In this document: positions 12,167-25,376 of the stretch, piece by piece
How positions within the stretch are numbered: position 1 is the stretch's first letter
Layout of the letters: the number at the start of each line of letters is the position of its first letter
Source: Paraphysomonas bandaiensis
Lineage: Eukaryota > Chrysophyceae
DNA: 64,000 nucleotides
Assembly: GCA_965644295.1 (NCBI GenBank)
Contig: CBFFRP010000296.1
Coordinates: forward strand, 186,001 to 250,000
Reading direction: 5' to 3'
The notes under the pieces: generated by a model
Told to the model about the DNA's origin: nothing
Databases searched by the model: none
The model's input: the letters and a program-made list of their open reading frames with translations, nothing else
Program-made: the position numbers and the translations under genes

Positions 12167-12840
12167 TGTATGTATGTATGTATGTATGTATGTATGTATG
12201 TATGTATGTATGTATGTATGTATGTATGTATGTATGTATGTATGTATGTATGTATGTATGTATGTATGTATGTATGTATGTATGTATGTATGTATGTATG
12301 TATGTATGTATGTATGTATGTATGTATGTATGTATGTATGTATGTATGTATGTATGTATGTATGTATGTATGTATGTATGTATGTATGTATGTATGTATG
12401 TATGTATGTATGTATGTATGTATGTATGTATGTATGTATGTATGTATGTATGTATGTATGTATGTATGTATGTATGTATGTATGTATGTATGTATGTATG
12501 TATGTATGTATGTATGTATGTATGTATGTATGTATGTATGTATGTATGTATGTATGTATGTATGTATGTATGTATGTATGTATGTATGTATGTATGTATG
12601 TATGTATGTATGTATGTATGTATGTATGTATGTATGTATGTATGTATGTATGTATGTATGTATGTATGTATGTATGTATGTATGTATGTATGTATGTATG
12701 TATGTATGTATGTGTGTATGTATGTATGTATGTATGTATGTATGTATGTATGTATGTATGTATGTATGTATGTATGTATGTATGTATGTATGTATGTATG
12801 TATGTATGTATGTATGTATGTATGTATGTATGTATGTATG
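11895..12840. repeat. (TATG)n microsatellite, about 946 bases
   Basis: Roughly 236 units of a four-base repeat with only two visible interruptions, near 12135 (tatatatg) and 12711 (tgtgtatg). All three forward frames stay open as Met-Tyr-Val-Cys runs, but no gene is implied. Confidence 0.99.
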
Positions 12841-12987
12841 AGATGTATGATTATCTTTAACTGTCGTTGACTGGGTTACTGGGGATGATCATACGAAAGT
12901 AATCGTTGAATAGTGTCTTGGAAGACACTTCTTGGAGTGCTAATGTGATGTAGTTCTAGTATTAAATATATATAACAGTATATACAC

Positions 12988-14321
12988 ATGAGTATGATCA
13001 GCAGTGACTCCTCATGTGAGAGTATTGAGCTCAGGGATGCTGTTGTTGTCTCATCTAACATAAGCAGTGGAGCTTATAGAAGAAAAGTCGCACCTGACTG
13101 TGATGAGATCGATATGAAGAAACAGGTGGCTCAAGTGTCATACAGTGCTGTGAGGGCCCCTACTGATGATGTTGTTGGTAATGGCGGCTATAACAATAGT
13201 CGCGATGTTGGTTGTGTTGGAATTAAGTGGAGAGTACGCATAGTGAGAGTGTATGATTCTGAAGAAGAATGGAAAGGTGTTGTAGAAATATATTTTCATT
13301 GGAAAAAAGATGCCTCGAAATCGTCGAGCATGAAAGCGTTTCATGATCCTGGTCGTTCAAATCATCGCCGCAGGTCGTCTATTTCTGTATCACATATGGA
13401 TACAATGGCAACAATTGAGGAGCCTGACGTACATCCCATATTTCTTATTCTGAATGACGAGAACTCACATTCTACTGAAGAAATATATTATACCTGCAAA
13501 GACTGCCCGTCTTTGTTGTTCGGGTATATGGAGTATACTGTCAACGTGCATGAGCGTTTGGAGTTGCAGGTTTGTGACATTGTATGTTGTTTTTACCGCT
13601 GTTAATGTGTGTAATACAGAGATATCCATTTGATAGACAATTTTTCAAGCTTGAAATTGAGTGCAATAATGGTATCATCGTCCCTTGGAGCTGTCGAACC
13701 TTATCCCCTCTTGTGCTTTCTCGGCTTGAGGAAGGTGCCGTGAACAATAATTTCTTTGGTACATGTGACACGCCATCGTGGAAACTTGATATCATGGAGG
13801 TGTCACAGAATGGACGCCCAGCATCCGCTACAATGAAACTCGGACTCTCACGGCTGAGTGGGTTTTATGTGTCGAATGTGGCTTTGCCGTATTTTTTGAT
13901 TGGGACAGCAGCTGTACTTACGACTGGGATAGAATCCGAAAATTATGCTGATAGGTTTTCATGTATGATAACATTATTCCTCACGATAGTGGCCATCAAG
14001 TTTGTGGCCAATTTTGTCCCAGTCATTAGCTATTCCACATTGCTAGATTACTATACCCTCACAGCTTATATATTTTTATCATGCTGGATGATAGAGAATT
14101 ACGTCGTGTCTCCTTTTGTTCTAGGTGCTGGTAAAGAAGAGGTAGCCCGGCAAATAGATATATGGGGTGGAATTATATACGTAGGTTTGTGGTCAATGCT
14201 CCATGTGTTTATTATGGTGGCAACTAAGTATGACCTCTTCCGCAAGAAGTGGGAAGATGTCGTATTGGATGACAACAAAGCAGATCCCGATACACACAGA
14301 GAGGCCGTAAAGTTTGACTAA
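12988..14321 (+). CDS. Pentameric ligand-gated ion channel, Cys-less
   Basis: Member of the pentameric (Cys-loop superfamily) channel fold. Exons 12988-13569 and 13620-14321, with a 50-nt intron, give 427 residues. About 75 polar residues precede the ligand-binding domain, which begins near GIKWRVRIVRVYDSEEEW and EIYFHW. The family signature reads ERLELQRYPFDRQFFKLEI, with Phe where animal receptors have the second loop cysteine. Four membrane helices follow: M1 (GFYVSNVALPYFLIG), M2 (ITLFLTIVAIKFVANFVP), M3 after SYSTLLDYYT, and M4 (WGGIIYVGLWSMLHVFIM). The M2-M3 proline and the D-Y pair of M3 are conserved. No signal peptide is visible, so a further 5' exon or an unusual membrane insertion is possible. 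The ligand is unknown. Confidence 0.9.
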
Positions 14322-14873
14322 TTTGTTTTGATATTAATGAAACCTGTCAGCGCACGGTATACGACGATATATTGTAGGCTATTGTATGTATTTTATGAGT
14401 TTTTAGGAGCACAATGTGACAGCAGACCTATGCGTATGTACCAACTTTCAATTATCTTATGATGTGTTTCATAATGAGTACTTTTCATCATATTATTAAT
14501 TCAGATGATGACCTTGTGAAAGTACGTATTTGATTTTGTGCCCGTGATGTATTAATAGAGTTTAGCAGAAATGAAGAATGTAAACAACCTCAATTTTAAT
14601 AATTCAGATTAAAGTAATCCCTAGTGTAGATGCTTAGTGTCTACGTAGCAGTATCTGCCAAATCTCTGATAGTTTCATGTACCAAGTGATTCGGGAAATA
14701 CTTTTAGCATAGGCTATCAACATATGATATTTGAAAGGTAAAATAAGGACGTAAGTAACTGAACTTTTTACTCACAAAATAATCAAAGAGCAAAGTTATA
14801 ATCAGTATCACTCACGGCTGCGTGGAATTAATTTGCGCAAGCTATAGTCAATGGTAATTGAAATTAAATTTAC

Positions 14874-15422
14874 TGGGGATTTATTATTCAACCTCTAGTC
14901 AAAATGGTTGAACTACTTAGTCACACCAAAATTGGTGTAAAAACCTAGTCACGATATATCAAACGAACTGCAAATCCTTTCAAGATGCGTTTTGGTTTCG
15001 TAACCAAACGTTTTGAGTATGTTGTTTTGTGTGTAAGGTCGCTGCATGTTGTTTTCATATCTGTGCATTGTAATTGATATAAATATAAAGTGACGCTGAT
15101 AATTCCCCAGACCGCAAGATTTCATGACATTTGGTTAAACTTGAAGAATATATGGAAATTCTGTTCAGAGAACGAAGAAGAGATTATTCATGTTTTTGCT
15201 ACTTGAGCGGTGGAGTCCTGTCTATATGCTACTATGAAATATCTTTTTTTCTATGCAGTACTCTAACTCTGCTTTGACCTGATCTATGGTGCATACTAGT
15301 ACGATTATAAAACTAAAAATGACTACGTTGAATAATTTATTACTTTGACTAGGTTATTCCACCAAAAATAGTGTGACTAGAGATAATTCAACCAATTTGA
15401 TTAGGTTGAATAATATTTCCCA
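14874..15422. mobile_element. MITE-like element with long imperfect TIRs
   Basis: The two ends are inverted copies of each other over roughly 100 bases: the left starts tggggatttattattcaac and the right, read backward, starts tgggaaatattattcaac. Both flanks carry attta-c (ATTTAC at 14868-14873 and 15423-15428), a candidate 6-base target duplication. There is no coding content. Confidence 0.7.
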
Positions 15423-15897
15423 ATTTACTGTCTCAATCATTTGGTACTACATACGTACATTTCATTCCAGATGCGACGATTCACAAGTAGAAACATGAAT
15501 AATCTTTCAACCTTATTGTGTGCGGCATGCATGTGCTTCATGTTACGATATATATCAAGTTTGCTTATTAAGGTCTGTTCGCTTCCGCCGTGATCATGAA
15601 AAAAATGATGTGCTCTCAGCATCATAGAGGTACTAATACTATCTATAAATAAATTATAGTCGTGTGTTCAATGGTTGCACTATAAGCAGAAATATAATAT
15701 TCTATTGAAGCGTAAAATATTATTATTACAGCTTGGATGTATACATGCATGCATACGACTTCACTAGCCTACTGCCTCTCTTTCACCCAGCCATACATAT
15801 ATATACGTTGTTCTAACCTTACAATATAGTATATAATGTATATATATGATGTTGTATCCTGACCCTATTATATATATAATATGGTATATAGATATAG

Positions 15898-15991
15898 ATG
15901 CTTAGTCTGTAGCCTATTGGATTTAGTTAAATCCCATATTTTTGGTGTTTTGCGTTTGCATTTAAAATCCAATAGGCTACAGACTAAGCAT
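15898..15991. repeat. 27-base perfect inverted repeat (hairpin)
   Basis: Arms 15898-15924 and 15965-15991 are perfect reverse complements around a 40-base loop. No genes touch it. It could be a hairpin RNA, a tiny foldback element or a terminator-like structure. Confidence 0.85.
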
Positions 15992-16979
15992 ATAGGACAT
16001 TACATGGCTCAAGATCCAACCAATGGCCTGTACTTGCACATATATATATAGCTTCTATTACCACGTGTAGTACTTAAATATAGGTTGTTTATACAAACAA
16101 CTCGTGCATAACCTTTGTGCACAACCTTTGCATTGTTTAGTTTGTCACCAAGGTCGAGTACTCTGATAAATCTATGCACGAGATGAGCATAATTGTGAGG
16201 AGAGACTAGGACGTCCTCAGCTGCTGCCCTTAGTGTCTGTGTTAGTGCAGGGGGGTACAGGCTGAGGCATATATATAGGTGTATGTGAAAGAAAGATGAT
16301 GGCAAGGTATGAGAGTCGAAAGGAGAGGAAATAGTTTGTCTGGAGGTTTTCAAGGAGGTGGAATGTAACTTCTCACAAACATTACTGGTAGTGACAACAT
16401 ACATATACAAATGCTGCATTCAACGATATCGTGATGAGGTTTGGTGCGCGCTTCAATGCTAACAGATAATGGATGAGTAACTATTCTTTATCAATTAATA
16501 GGTGTATTTCTAAGGTATTGATATTATGACCGTCACTTGAATAAGACAGCAGTGATTTAACAGTACTACATGAACTGAAATACGATAATTGGAACTGTAG
16601 CAGTGAAAATGAAATATATATCTCTTGAATGTATAAGCTCGTGTCTATCTATGATATATATCATGAATTGTAGTTAAGAGAATATAATTGTAGCAATTAT
16701 CAATAATGAACGATGAAATATGTTGATTAGAATTTTACTAATTGATAACTGTGTGAGTACAAGTGAAAATCAATTACTTGTTATACAAGCCCGGTAATAC
16801 GAACTACAATGAAATTTCATTTTTATAATATATATTATACGTTATTGCGGTGTTAGGCCACTACGAAAATTCATATATTGCATGTCATCCAGTAAAGAAG
16901 TTATGTTTAATCATTTTTATGGTATAGTTCGTTCATATATAGAACTCTTCAAAAATGATTGCTTTCAATATACGACTGA
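15992..16979. other. AT-rich intergenic stretch
   Basis: No gene could be supported. A minus-strand frame of 136 residues (16419-16009) has low-complexity content and no family resemblance. Confidence 0.4.
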
Positions 16980-19900
16980 CTACAGGTAAAGAGATGCAGC
17001 GAATACAACACCCCGTCTAATTCTATCAGCTCCTGACTCAAACTTCACCTTCAATTCTGTGTTACCAATAGCGCTTGACGCCGATCCTAGTTGTCTAAGC
17101 AGCTCTTCCAGCCGGCGTAAGACGCGTATAATACTTCCCTCAAAAACCTCCGTTAGCTTACAAACATCAACAAATTTAGCTCCTGCACTCCAAGCGAAAG
17201 CAACCTCCATAAGCTCAGGATTAAACGAAGCGATATAGGCTTCCTCGTCGCAAACAATTTTGGCATCAATTTTTACTCGGGCTATTTTTCTCGCGATGGT
17301 CTGGAGTTGTGTGTACATCGGTTGCAAATCTTGTCGTATCTTGTTGCCAGATCCTGATTTCGAAGGTTCAGAATGAACAAAGCAACTAAGCAGAGCAACA
17401 CATTGGTCGACAGAGAGTTCATTGAAAACTCCCTCGAATATCATGTCCGTAAGAAGCAACTCATTCGCGCTATTGAGCTCACACGCGAAACGCCCTTTCG
17501 TCTCCAATACCCCATCTGCAGAGGTATAACCCAACCGCCGCAAAACTCGCTTCATCTTTCTCAGCTCATCGCGCATGGAAATTGTCTGTGACTCACGAGC
17601 AAGTTGACGAAAATGTCGAGCTTCCTCCAACAAACGCATCTGTCTCGATAAAAGTTACATGTTGATCAGGTTAGAGAAGGCCGCAATACCCACCTTCTTT
17701 TCATACTCTTCCAACTGAGTTACTTTGCTTTCGCCAAGATTATGAAAAGCACTCTTGCCAATACGCGATTTCAACTCTTCACATCTTTCGCTGAGTTCCT
17801 TGAAGGAGTCTTCTCGAATTCCCATATCACATACTGGATCAAGGGGTGGGATCGACGAGCCGTTGTCAAATCTGCGTCGGACTTCTTTGAGAGCCTTGTG
17901 GGTATTTTGTCTTGCTGCTGCCCTACGAAGGTCGCGAGGGAGATTCAAGCGTACTGCGCTTATTGCACTTACGGCACTCAGTGCGACTTGCAAGACGACC
18001 AGCTCAACTACACTCCCTGTGCAGGTGGAGGTAACCGCTGGAATAATTCCTTTTAGTCCTGCTGATTCGCTTCTGGAGTGGTTGTCGTCGACATTCGCTT
18101 GGTCAGTTTTTACAACCTCCAACAAAACATCAAGTACATATTCGGTCTTTTCTCCGTCTTGTAACCCGATAACAGACTCGACAAGGTCGGACACCGTAGA
18201 AGTGGAAGCTTCTGTTTTCCGGCAATTGACTACAACACCCCACCCCCATTCCTGGACGGGCACATTAAACGAGGATACTCTAATGAGACGCCCCCCCTGA
18301 AAGAATGGGATGCAATACTGGGGCTTTAATACGACGGTCATCATATCACGTTGGGCACGTTCAAGCTGTTTGCAGCAAGAGTGATACTCGGCCACCACAC
18401 TCTCAGACTCGATATGGATAGCTGCGGCACTTCGCTGCAACTCCATAGCTTGTCGCTCCATATCTGGGGCATTTTGCTCTTGTTGATATTGATGAAATGA
18501 AGCACGCAAGATATTTTCCGGGTCGGCATCTTCTACTCTCATCATATTAAGGACCATATTGTAGCTCACATGATATGAACTGAAAAGCGGATCTGGATCA
18601 CCGTAGAGCATCCCTTTAGCCACATCAGGCTCCATTTTCTCGTCAAGCATTTGGATTACAATACCCCTATCGTCCTTTCCACGGCGCCCAGCGCGACCGC
18701 TCATCTGAGCAATAGAACATTGAATCAGCACATAAAAGAATACAATATTGCGTGCAATAGTATGAATTCGCACCTGAATGTACTCTCCCGAGGTAATCCA
18801 CCGGAAATCTTCCCCATCGAACTTCCTCGTAGAGGTGAACACCACAGTCTTTGCAGGCATGTTGATACCAATAGAAAAGGTTTCTGTAGCAAACAGGCAC
18901 TTAATGAGGCCCTCTTGAAAGAGAATCTCGATGACCTCTTTAAGAATGGGCAGAAGCCCTCCATGGTGTATGCCAACTCCTCTTTTCAGCAGGGGTAACA
19001 GAGTATCCACTTGAGGAAGCTGTCGATCATCGTCCGAGAGGGCCTCCATAGCATTTACAAAAACCTGCTCCACAAGATCTTTCTCGTCATCGTTGTTGAA
19101 ATCAAGCCGTGACATCTGAAGAGCATACGTTTCACATTCTTTTTTACTGAAGGAAAATACAATGCATGGATCTAGCTGTCTGTCCATAATCAACCGCACT
19201 ATTTTGAAGAGCTCGCTATTGGAGCCCCCCTTTTGTCCACCTGACTTGCGTTTCTTTCCTTTGGAAACATCATCGAGCTCTGACGGTGCGTGCAAGCAGC
19301 TCATTGCTCGTTGAAAGTTGTCTTCACGAAATTTGCCTTTCTCGTCCACTACCAAATATAGCCCTTCGGCCCCAGAGGGAAAAACAAAGTGCTGCAACGG
19401 AACCGGTCTATAGTCTGTATACACAACGTGGCAGGGCTGATGGTGGGTCTTCGCCACCCACCCAACAAATTCCTTCGCATTGGGAATTGTAGCAGACAAA
19501 AAGACAAACTTGACCTTATGAGGAAGTAAAATAATTGATTCTTCCCACACCACCCCGCGTTCCTTGTCGCGCATGTAGTGGACCTCGTCATAGATAACCC
19601 AAGCAACTTCACGCATCACCTCTGAGCCACGGTAAAGCATCTACGTAGATGTTGTTAGATATTGATGCAATAAATACGAAATAAAAACAAGACTATAGAA
19701 ACACACTTACGTTTCTCAATATCTCAGTTGTCATGATTAGACAAGTAGCAGTAGGATTGATGGTCATATCGCCTGTCATTAGGCCTACATCATTAAACTC
19801 CGCTTGCATATCACGGTACTTTTGGTTACTAAGCGCTTTGATTGGAGATGTATATATCACTCGTTGTTTCTGCTTTAATGACTTGGCTATGGCATACTCA

Positions 19901-20460
19901 GCAACGGCGGTTTTCCCTGCAGAAGTGTGGGCAGCAACAAGGACAGATTCGTTGCGCTCTATACAGTTGACGGCCTCTTGCTGAAAAGGATCTAATTGGA
20001 AAGGGTATACTTTAGCAGGCTCGTTATTAGATATATCAACTTTATCTGTAGGAAACTCGATCAAAAACTAAGCCACAGAATCCACAAATTACATACCGGT
20101 CGCAGGTGCATAATCTACTGGCATCGCAGTCATCTACACAAAAACACGTCAACCACTACATATCATATAGTAGCGCCATTGTCCCACCGTCGTTATATGA
20201 GTTCCTTCATCATTAGTGGAGGTTGTTTGTTCAGTGAATATGGGCACCTCCACATCCACTGCAGATGTCACCTTATCTGTTGGTTTGTCAGTCGACTCGT
20301 GGCTTATTTTCGCTCTCTTTGCTCTCATGTCATGTCCTGAATCACCAGCATGTCGAATCTGTCCAGTGGCAGTGGAGTTGGAGGCTATCTCTCCCTCTGC
20401 GCCGTGTGTTAAGTTATTATTACCAGAGCTCTCAAATACATCAAATAAATCAAGATCCAT
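16980..20460 (-). CDS. MTR4: MTR4/SKIV2L2 exosome RNA helicase
   Basis: Ski2-like DExH RNA helicase that feeds RNA to the nuclear exosome as part of TRAMP-type complexes. The start ATG at 20458-20460 gives [10 protein letters not shown], like other MTR4 N-termini. Exons run roughly 20460-20180, a small one near 20110-20080, 20067-19711, 19640-18774, 18704-17694 and 17639-16980. The 69-nt intron 18773-18705 is in frame and stop-free. Motifs in order: AHTSAGKT (Walker A), [18 protein letters not shown] (DExH), [18 protein letters not shown] (motif VI). The arch/KOW insertion follows ([25 protein letters not shown]), then the C-terminal DSHCT domain with [17 protein letters not shown]. The N-terminal exon joins are approximate. 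It is essential and highly conserved, so the call is secure. Confidence 0.95.
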
Positions 20461-20469
20461 CTCTCCTGA

Positions 20470-21567
20470 GCGACACCAAATACAGGTATGCAATAGGGAG
20501 AAGTGAATGAGTCTATTGGTAGGGTTGGAAGGTCGCTATGGAGGCTATTCCACCTGTGGCTATATATATGTGCGTGTATATGCGTGTATGTATGTGTATG
20601 TATGTGTATGTATGTGTGGAGATATTAATTGATGGAGTGTATTCTCCCTCATTATACAGTGCATACCATACCATACCATACTATACCATACTAACTGTAC
20701 ATACCATATACACACATCCATGTCGTATGCATACCACACCTACCATCAGTTCACGCACCAGGTGTGGATGGCAGCGAGGATTCCTGGTTTGATGAATAAA
20801 TACAAGAAATCCAAGTATTTTTGTACTATTAGCAGTGTATAAAAACCAAAATAACAGGATTTTGATCAATAGTCGTCTTTTTTATGCAGCAATAAAGTGT
20901 ATGTGCATGATATGCAAGCAAGAAAGTTGTTCATGAAGGATCGTCTCGTGTCCATATTGTGGACCACAATAGCAATGGAAACGCATGATCTTAACAGTAG
21001 AATGAAAGGAAAGAGGAAGATGGTGGCGGAAGTAAAGTCATAATCTAAACATTCGATGACAATCTTATGGATATAGCAGTCAATGGGATTGACAGCATGT
21101 GTACTGTCAGAGTACCGGAGTCGGAGACACACCGCAGCATATAAACATAATGCAGGCAGTTCGAATACAACCAATAATGCAAGCCTTACACTGGATATAT
21201 GATACTTATATGCACACAAGTGAAAGAGGCTCGAGAACATTATATTTCGTAAATAAAATGTCCATAGCATATGCCTATTGTGAAAATTAGAAATGCAAGA
21301 ATTGAAAGTTTTGAATAACAAGCAAGAATCTAATCAAGCCACTTGTATTAAACCAGTAAGTATACATGCTTTAACTAAAGGAAAATCTGCTTTACTCAGA
21401 TATAGAAACATTATTTTACACAGATTAATAGATTCTTAACAAAATGATGGATGCGCATGCTGAACAATATGTACACATGGCGCCTATCTGCCAAACGCAT
21501 ATAGATTCACACTGTCAGAAATTCATATTTATATATTATGTACCAGTCTATAATACATATACACAAT
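20470..21567. other. Intergenic stretch with short simple repeats
   Basis: Contains a (TATG/TGTA)-rich patch near 20570-20620 and ACCATA iterations near 20665-20700. A minus-strand frame at 21321-20866 is hydrophobic but matches nothing recognised and is probably chance. Confidence 0.4.
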
Positions 21568-24500
21568 CTAATCCTTCGGTAAACTGGAAACAATTACGTG
21601 TGGTAATTTTTGTGCAGATTTCCCCTTGACTCCTACTTGAGGGGTGCGCATATGTTCCACCTCAAAACTGGCTTGCATCCCATATAAAAACTCTCTAACA
21701 AGCTTAGTGCTGTCGAAAAATCCTGGAGGTGAGTCTCCAGAGCATTGATACATACCACAATTGTATGTAGCACTGGGAATTAAAGTAGGCTCTCCAATAT
21801 GTGTTGCTCTACTGTGTACGCCAGCGTTAGTCACGTGAGCGGAATTCACAGCACGCTGTAATTCATATCGCAGAGACTTCAACGTGCCCTCTGACTTCAG
21901 CAAATGTACCGCCATGTCCTCAAACGCTTTCTTTGAATTCATCACCAGCAAGCTCTCTAGAACACTCCGCACCTCGGATGTATCTGTAGACGGATTGCGA
22001 GAGAATGATTTCAGAAGAGTGGCAGCCACACGGTTGGGAAAAGAATCACCATCGACTGTTAGTACAGGCAGACCCTAAAATAGAAGCTAAATTATCCAAA
22101 GAGTATAAAATTGCTAGAACACAAACTCGAATCATGAGTAAAGATATTCATGATCAGCCTCAAATAGATTAGCAACGAAAATACAACGTACCCCTACGAG
22201 TGCATCTGTAGCAGTAGAATGAGCTCCATATACTAGGGAATCTAAAAACAGATCCGCACCTTTATGCCTGAAGTGCAAAAGAGTGTGGGAAACAATACAT
22301 CGTCAAAACAAGCATATGCGTCAGTCACACAATTTAGCAAGAAGTACGATTCCAACAGTCGATAACATAGCATAAAACAGCAAGACAAAGTAGTAACAGC
22401 CACAAGAGAAGTAGCACGACTTCCTGGTAAATATGTTTACCTTTCTATGTGCTCTTCCTTGTCCAACCTTTCCACAAATTTGATCCGATCTGCAGTTATA
22501 CCTCGCAGCATCATTTCTCTTTTCATATTGCGAACCGTGTGATCTGACTGGTCAGAATCACTCTTTGAGTCCTTTTTAGCAGGATCCAAGAACCAAAACT
22601 CTGATTTCCCGATTCGATGCATGACCTTAACGAAAGTTACAGCAAATACATTTCGAAATTTACACTACTACCATCATAATATAATAATACAGCATACCCT
22701 CAGATATATAATAGTTCATGTACCTGACTCCACACTGCGAATGAATCAATATCTAACTTGTCTACTTTATTGAAGTTACACAGCACCAGCGGCTTCCAAG
22801 CTGCATTGAAACGGCGACGAGCAGTGGACAGCGGTGGTGATATGCGGCTACGCACCTCACGCTGATTAAAGTATCTACAAGACATATGTCGTCATACTAT
22901 AACAGAATGTTTTTTCTAGCATAGGTCACGAACAACGAACATATTTCATGACATCTATCACCAACAGCCACACGACAGTACTGCAATGCCTCGATGGGTA
23001 CGGTATCACCTGTCATAGAAAGACACCTGGTAGGTGGTAGGAAGATACAACAGCGATTCAGAGTAAAAATTTGCGTGTTCAGGAGGAATCTGAAAGTATA
23101 TTGGTAATTATGTTTTGTAAAGGCCTCACATGCGCGGCGTAGCATAAATGGCAGAGCATAAATCGTGTATACATACCACTCCAGAGTCTGCAACAATGTA
23201 TTGTAGAAACGAGGCTCCACTTGTACCTGGGTAAACTAAGTAGTTCATCTGTAATCGAGGAGAAAATTAGAGTGGAATACTATGGTTTTCGCACGCTAAA
23301 TCAATGCCTATATACAGTGTTCAATACATTTATTTCACCTGTATTGAGCTGGGCTGAGCTGCAGTAATTTCAAGCCTGTGACCCAAAGTATGGAGCTGCA
23401 TATCTAGCATTATATCAATGGCTTCCTTCTTTATAGCTGTAATAGATTCCTGGTTACTCAGGAGCACCAAATCCACAAACTTATCTGACAGCTAGTATAC
23501 TATTAAGTCCCTAGTAGGTTAGATACTGCACAAAAAAAGGAATACATTGCGTATGCAGCAGTGGCAGTAACGTGGCAGCATATATTCTGAGTGTATCACC
23601 ACGCACCTTCTCCAGATTTCTTCTATAATGAGAATTATCATCCTTGCCATAACTGAAAACCACTAACTCTACTTTTGGATCATGACTATGCAACGCAGCC
23701 TGGCGGAGTCTACGGACTGTAGAAAATATACCCTCGACTAGATGAGCTGTGGGATGGTCATTAAAGTCACAGCTTATAAATCCAATTCGAAGGGGTTTAT
23801 CTTTACCTACAAAGAACAATAAAGTGTCACTAACCACATCCACTAACAAGGGAGATACTCCTGCTATATTGCAATAAATAGTCAATAGCGTACAACGGCG
23901 CCGCAATGCAAACGTATAATAGTGTATGACACCATATAATATAGACTGCTCTATACCAATATGCTGAATGCGCTTCTCTGAAACAGTTGGGCTATCGTGT
24001 ATTGGTAGTGAGTTGATGATAAGATTAGATCTTGCATTGGCTATGAGCAGCCTGTCATTTAAAGAAACAGAGCTGACGAGAGTATCGAATGGAAGCAGAG
24101 GACCACTTCCTGGAAAAACCCGGGTGTTCAGCAGCCTAAATAAAAGTTTTCAAAATCAGTTATGCAGTACATTTTGATACAACAAATGGCAATGGAAAGT
24201 GCATATACTCTTAAACAACAGTGGTATATAGTCATACACCGTATATTGTATATGGCTAACTTACTCGTCAGAATGACTATATTTCACGCAGCTCGAAGAA
24301 TACCCGTCAGTGCCCGTCAGAGTTCGACACAACAAATACTGCACAATATACTCCTGCAATATAATGATAAGCCACATACAATCTTGACATATATGAGTAT
24401 TATACATAGGTGTTGCAATTACTTACCCTATTTCCAAGAAACGAAACACTTCTCTCAGTGTTAAGAATCATGTTCACTGTAGAGTCGTAGTTAGACTGCA

Positions 24501-25376
24501 TGTCCTCGCATTCAGGGCCCACCTCAGTAATAAGGACACCGTTGGTTAGGTTTTCTTTCGTCGAACCATCTAAACAATAGGATGATATGGTTCTGGCAAG
24601 AATATCACGAAGTGATCGCAACTCGGCAAAAGCCTGGTACATCTGTTACAATGCATGCTAAATGTATAAGCGCAGATGTAACACCTGAGTAATTATGCCT
24701 AATTGCAAATATGCTGCTCCAAGGTTAGATTTCACTTTACTCACAAAAGATATATCCACTTGTTTCTTCTGTAGTACTTCAAGAATACTTCTATAGATAG
24801 TGATTCACAAGTAGAATGATACAGGCTTCTCTACACCAACCTGTAGTGAGCTACAGCCATAGAGATATCACCTCTGAGATGATACATTGATGCCAGGTTA
24901 AGCCGAGATCGGTTGTCATCAGGGTTATAATGAATGGCCTTTTCGTAGCATTCAATAGCCAAGGGGGCATTCCCACAATGCTGCCATACAACACCGAGGT
25001 TGTACCATGCATCGAAACTGTGCGGATATATGGATAACAGTTCTTCGTAGGCTTTGATCGCACCAGAATAATCCCTGGCCCAATATTTATCGAGGCCATC
25101 CTCTAACATATCATCGAAACTTCTTCCGTGATTGTGTATGAAGTGATTTTGATGAGCTCTTTCCTCGCCCGTATCTTGAGTCTCAATGGGCACTGTATCT
25201 CTCTGTAGTGACTGAGCATTCCCCTCTACCTCTATCAGTGTACTCGTTAACTCTTTCTGCTTGCGTATACTATTGGCTATGAAGCTAGTCGTGTCCACCA
25301 ACTCGTTGCTGTTGCAAGCAGCAAACATCAGCATCAGTGCCGCTATAGCGCATAACAGCCTAAGAGCTCTATTCAT
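21568..25376 (-). CDS. GT41 O-GlcNAc-transferase-like enzyme with TPRs and a signal sequence
   Basis: Glycosyltransferase family 41 protein (OGT/SPINDLY fold), expected to move a sugar from a nucleotide donor to Ser/Thr of proteins. Exon 1 starts at 25376 with MNRALRLLCAIAALMLMFAA, a textbook signal peptide or signal anchor. It continues into about two and a half TPRs (AWYNLGVVWQHCGNAPLAIE, CYEKAIHYNPDDNRSRLNLA). After a linker (GPLLPFDTLVSSVSLNDR), the catalytic half shows PLRIGFISCDFNDHPTAHL (His at the general catalytic region), LVLCNFNKVDKLDID (Lys of the UDP site), RIKFVERLDKEEHIER, ADLFLDSLVYGAHSTATDAL and LPVLTVDGDSFPNRVAATLL. About nine exons are spread between these blocks, and exact joins were not all checked. 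The catalytic residues appear kept. The secretory-type N-terminus is the odd feature, since OGT is normally nucleocytoplasmic. Confidence 0.85.

Noticed and set aside
11737-12870. Long forward reading frames of Met-Tyr-Val-Cys repeats
   Set aside because: They are translations of the TATG microsatellite, open in all three forward frames, and carry no gene evidence.
16009-16419. 136-residue frame on the minus strand
   Set aside because: No recognisable domain, and the surrounding sequence has no gene features.
17742-18300. Plus-strand frames opposite the MTR4 gene
   Set aside because: They are antisense shadows; the minus strand carries all helicase motifs.
20866-21321. 151-residue hydrophobic frame on the minus strand
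   Set aside because: No motif, no splice context and AT-rich low-information sequence; probably chance.
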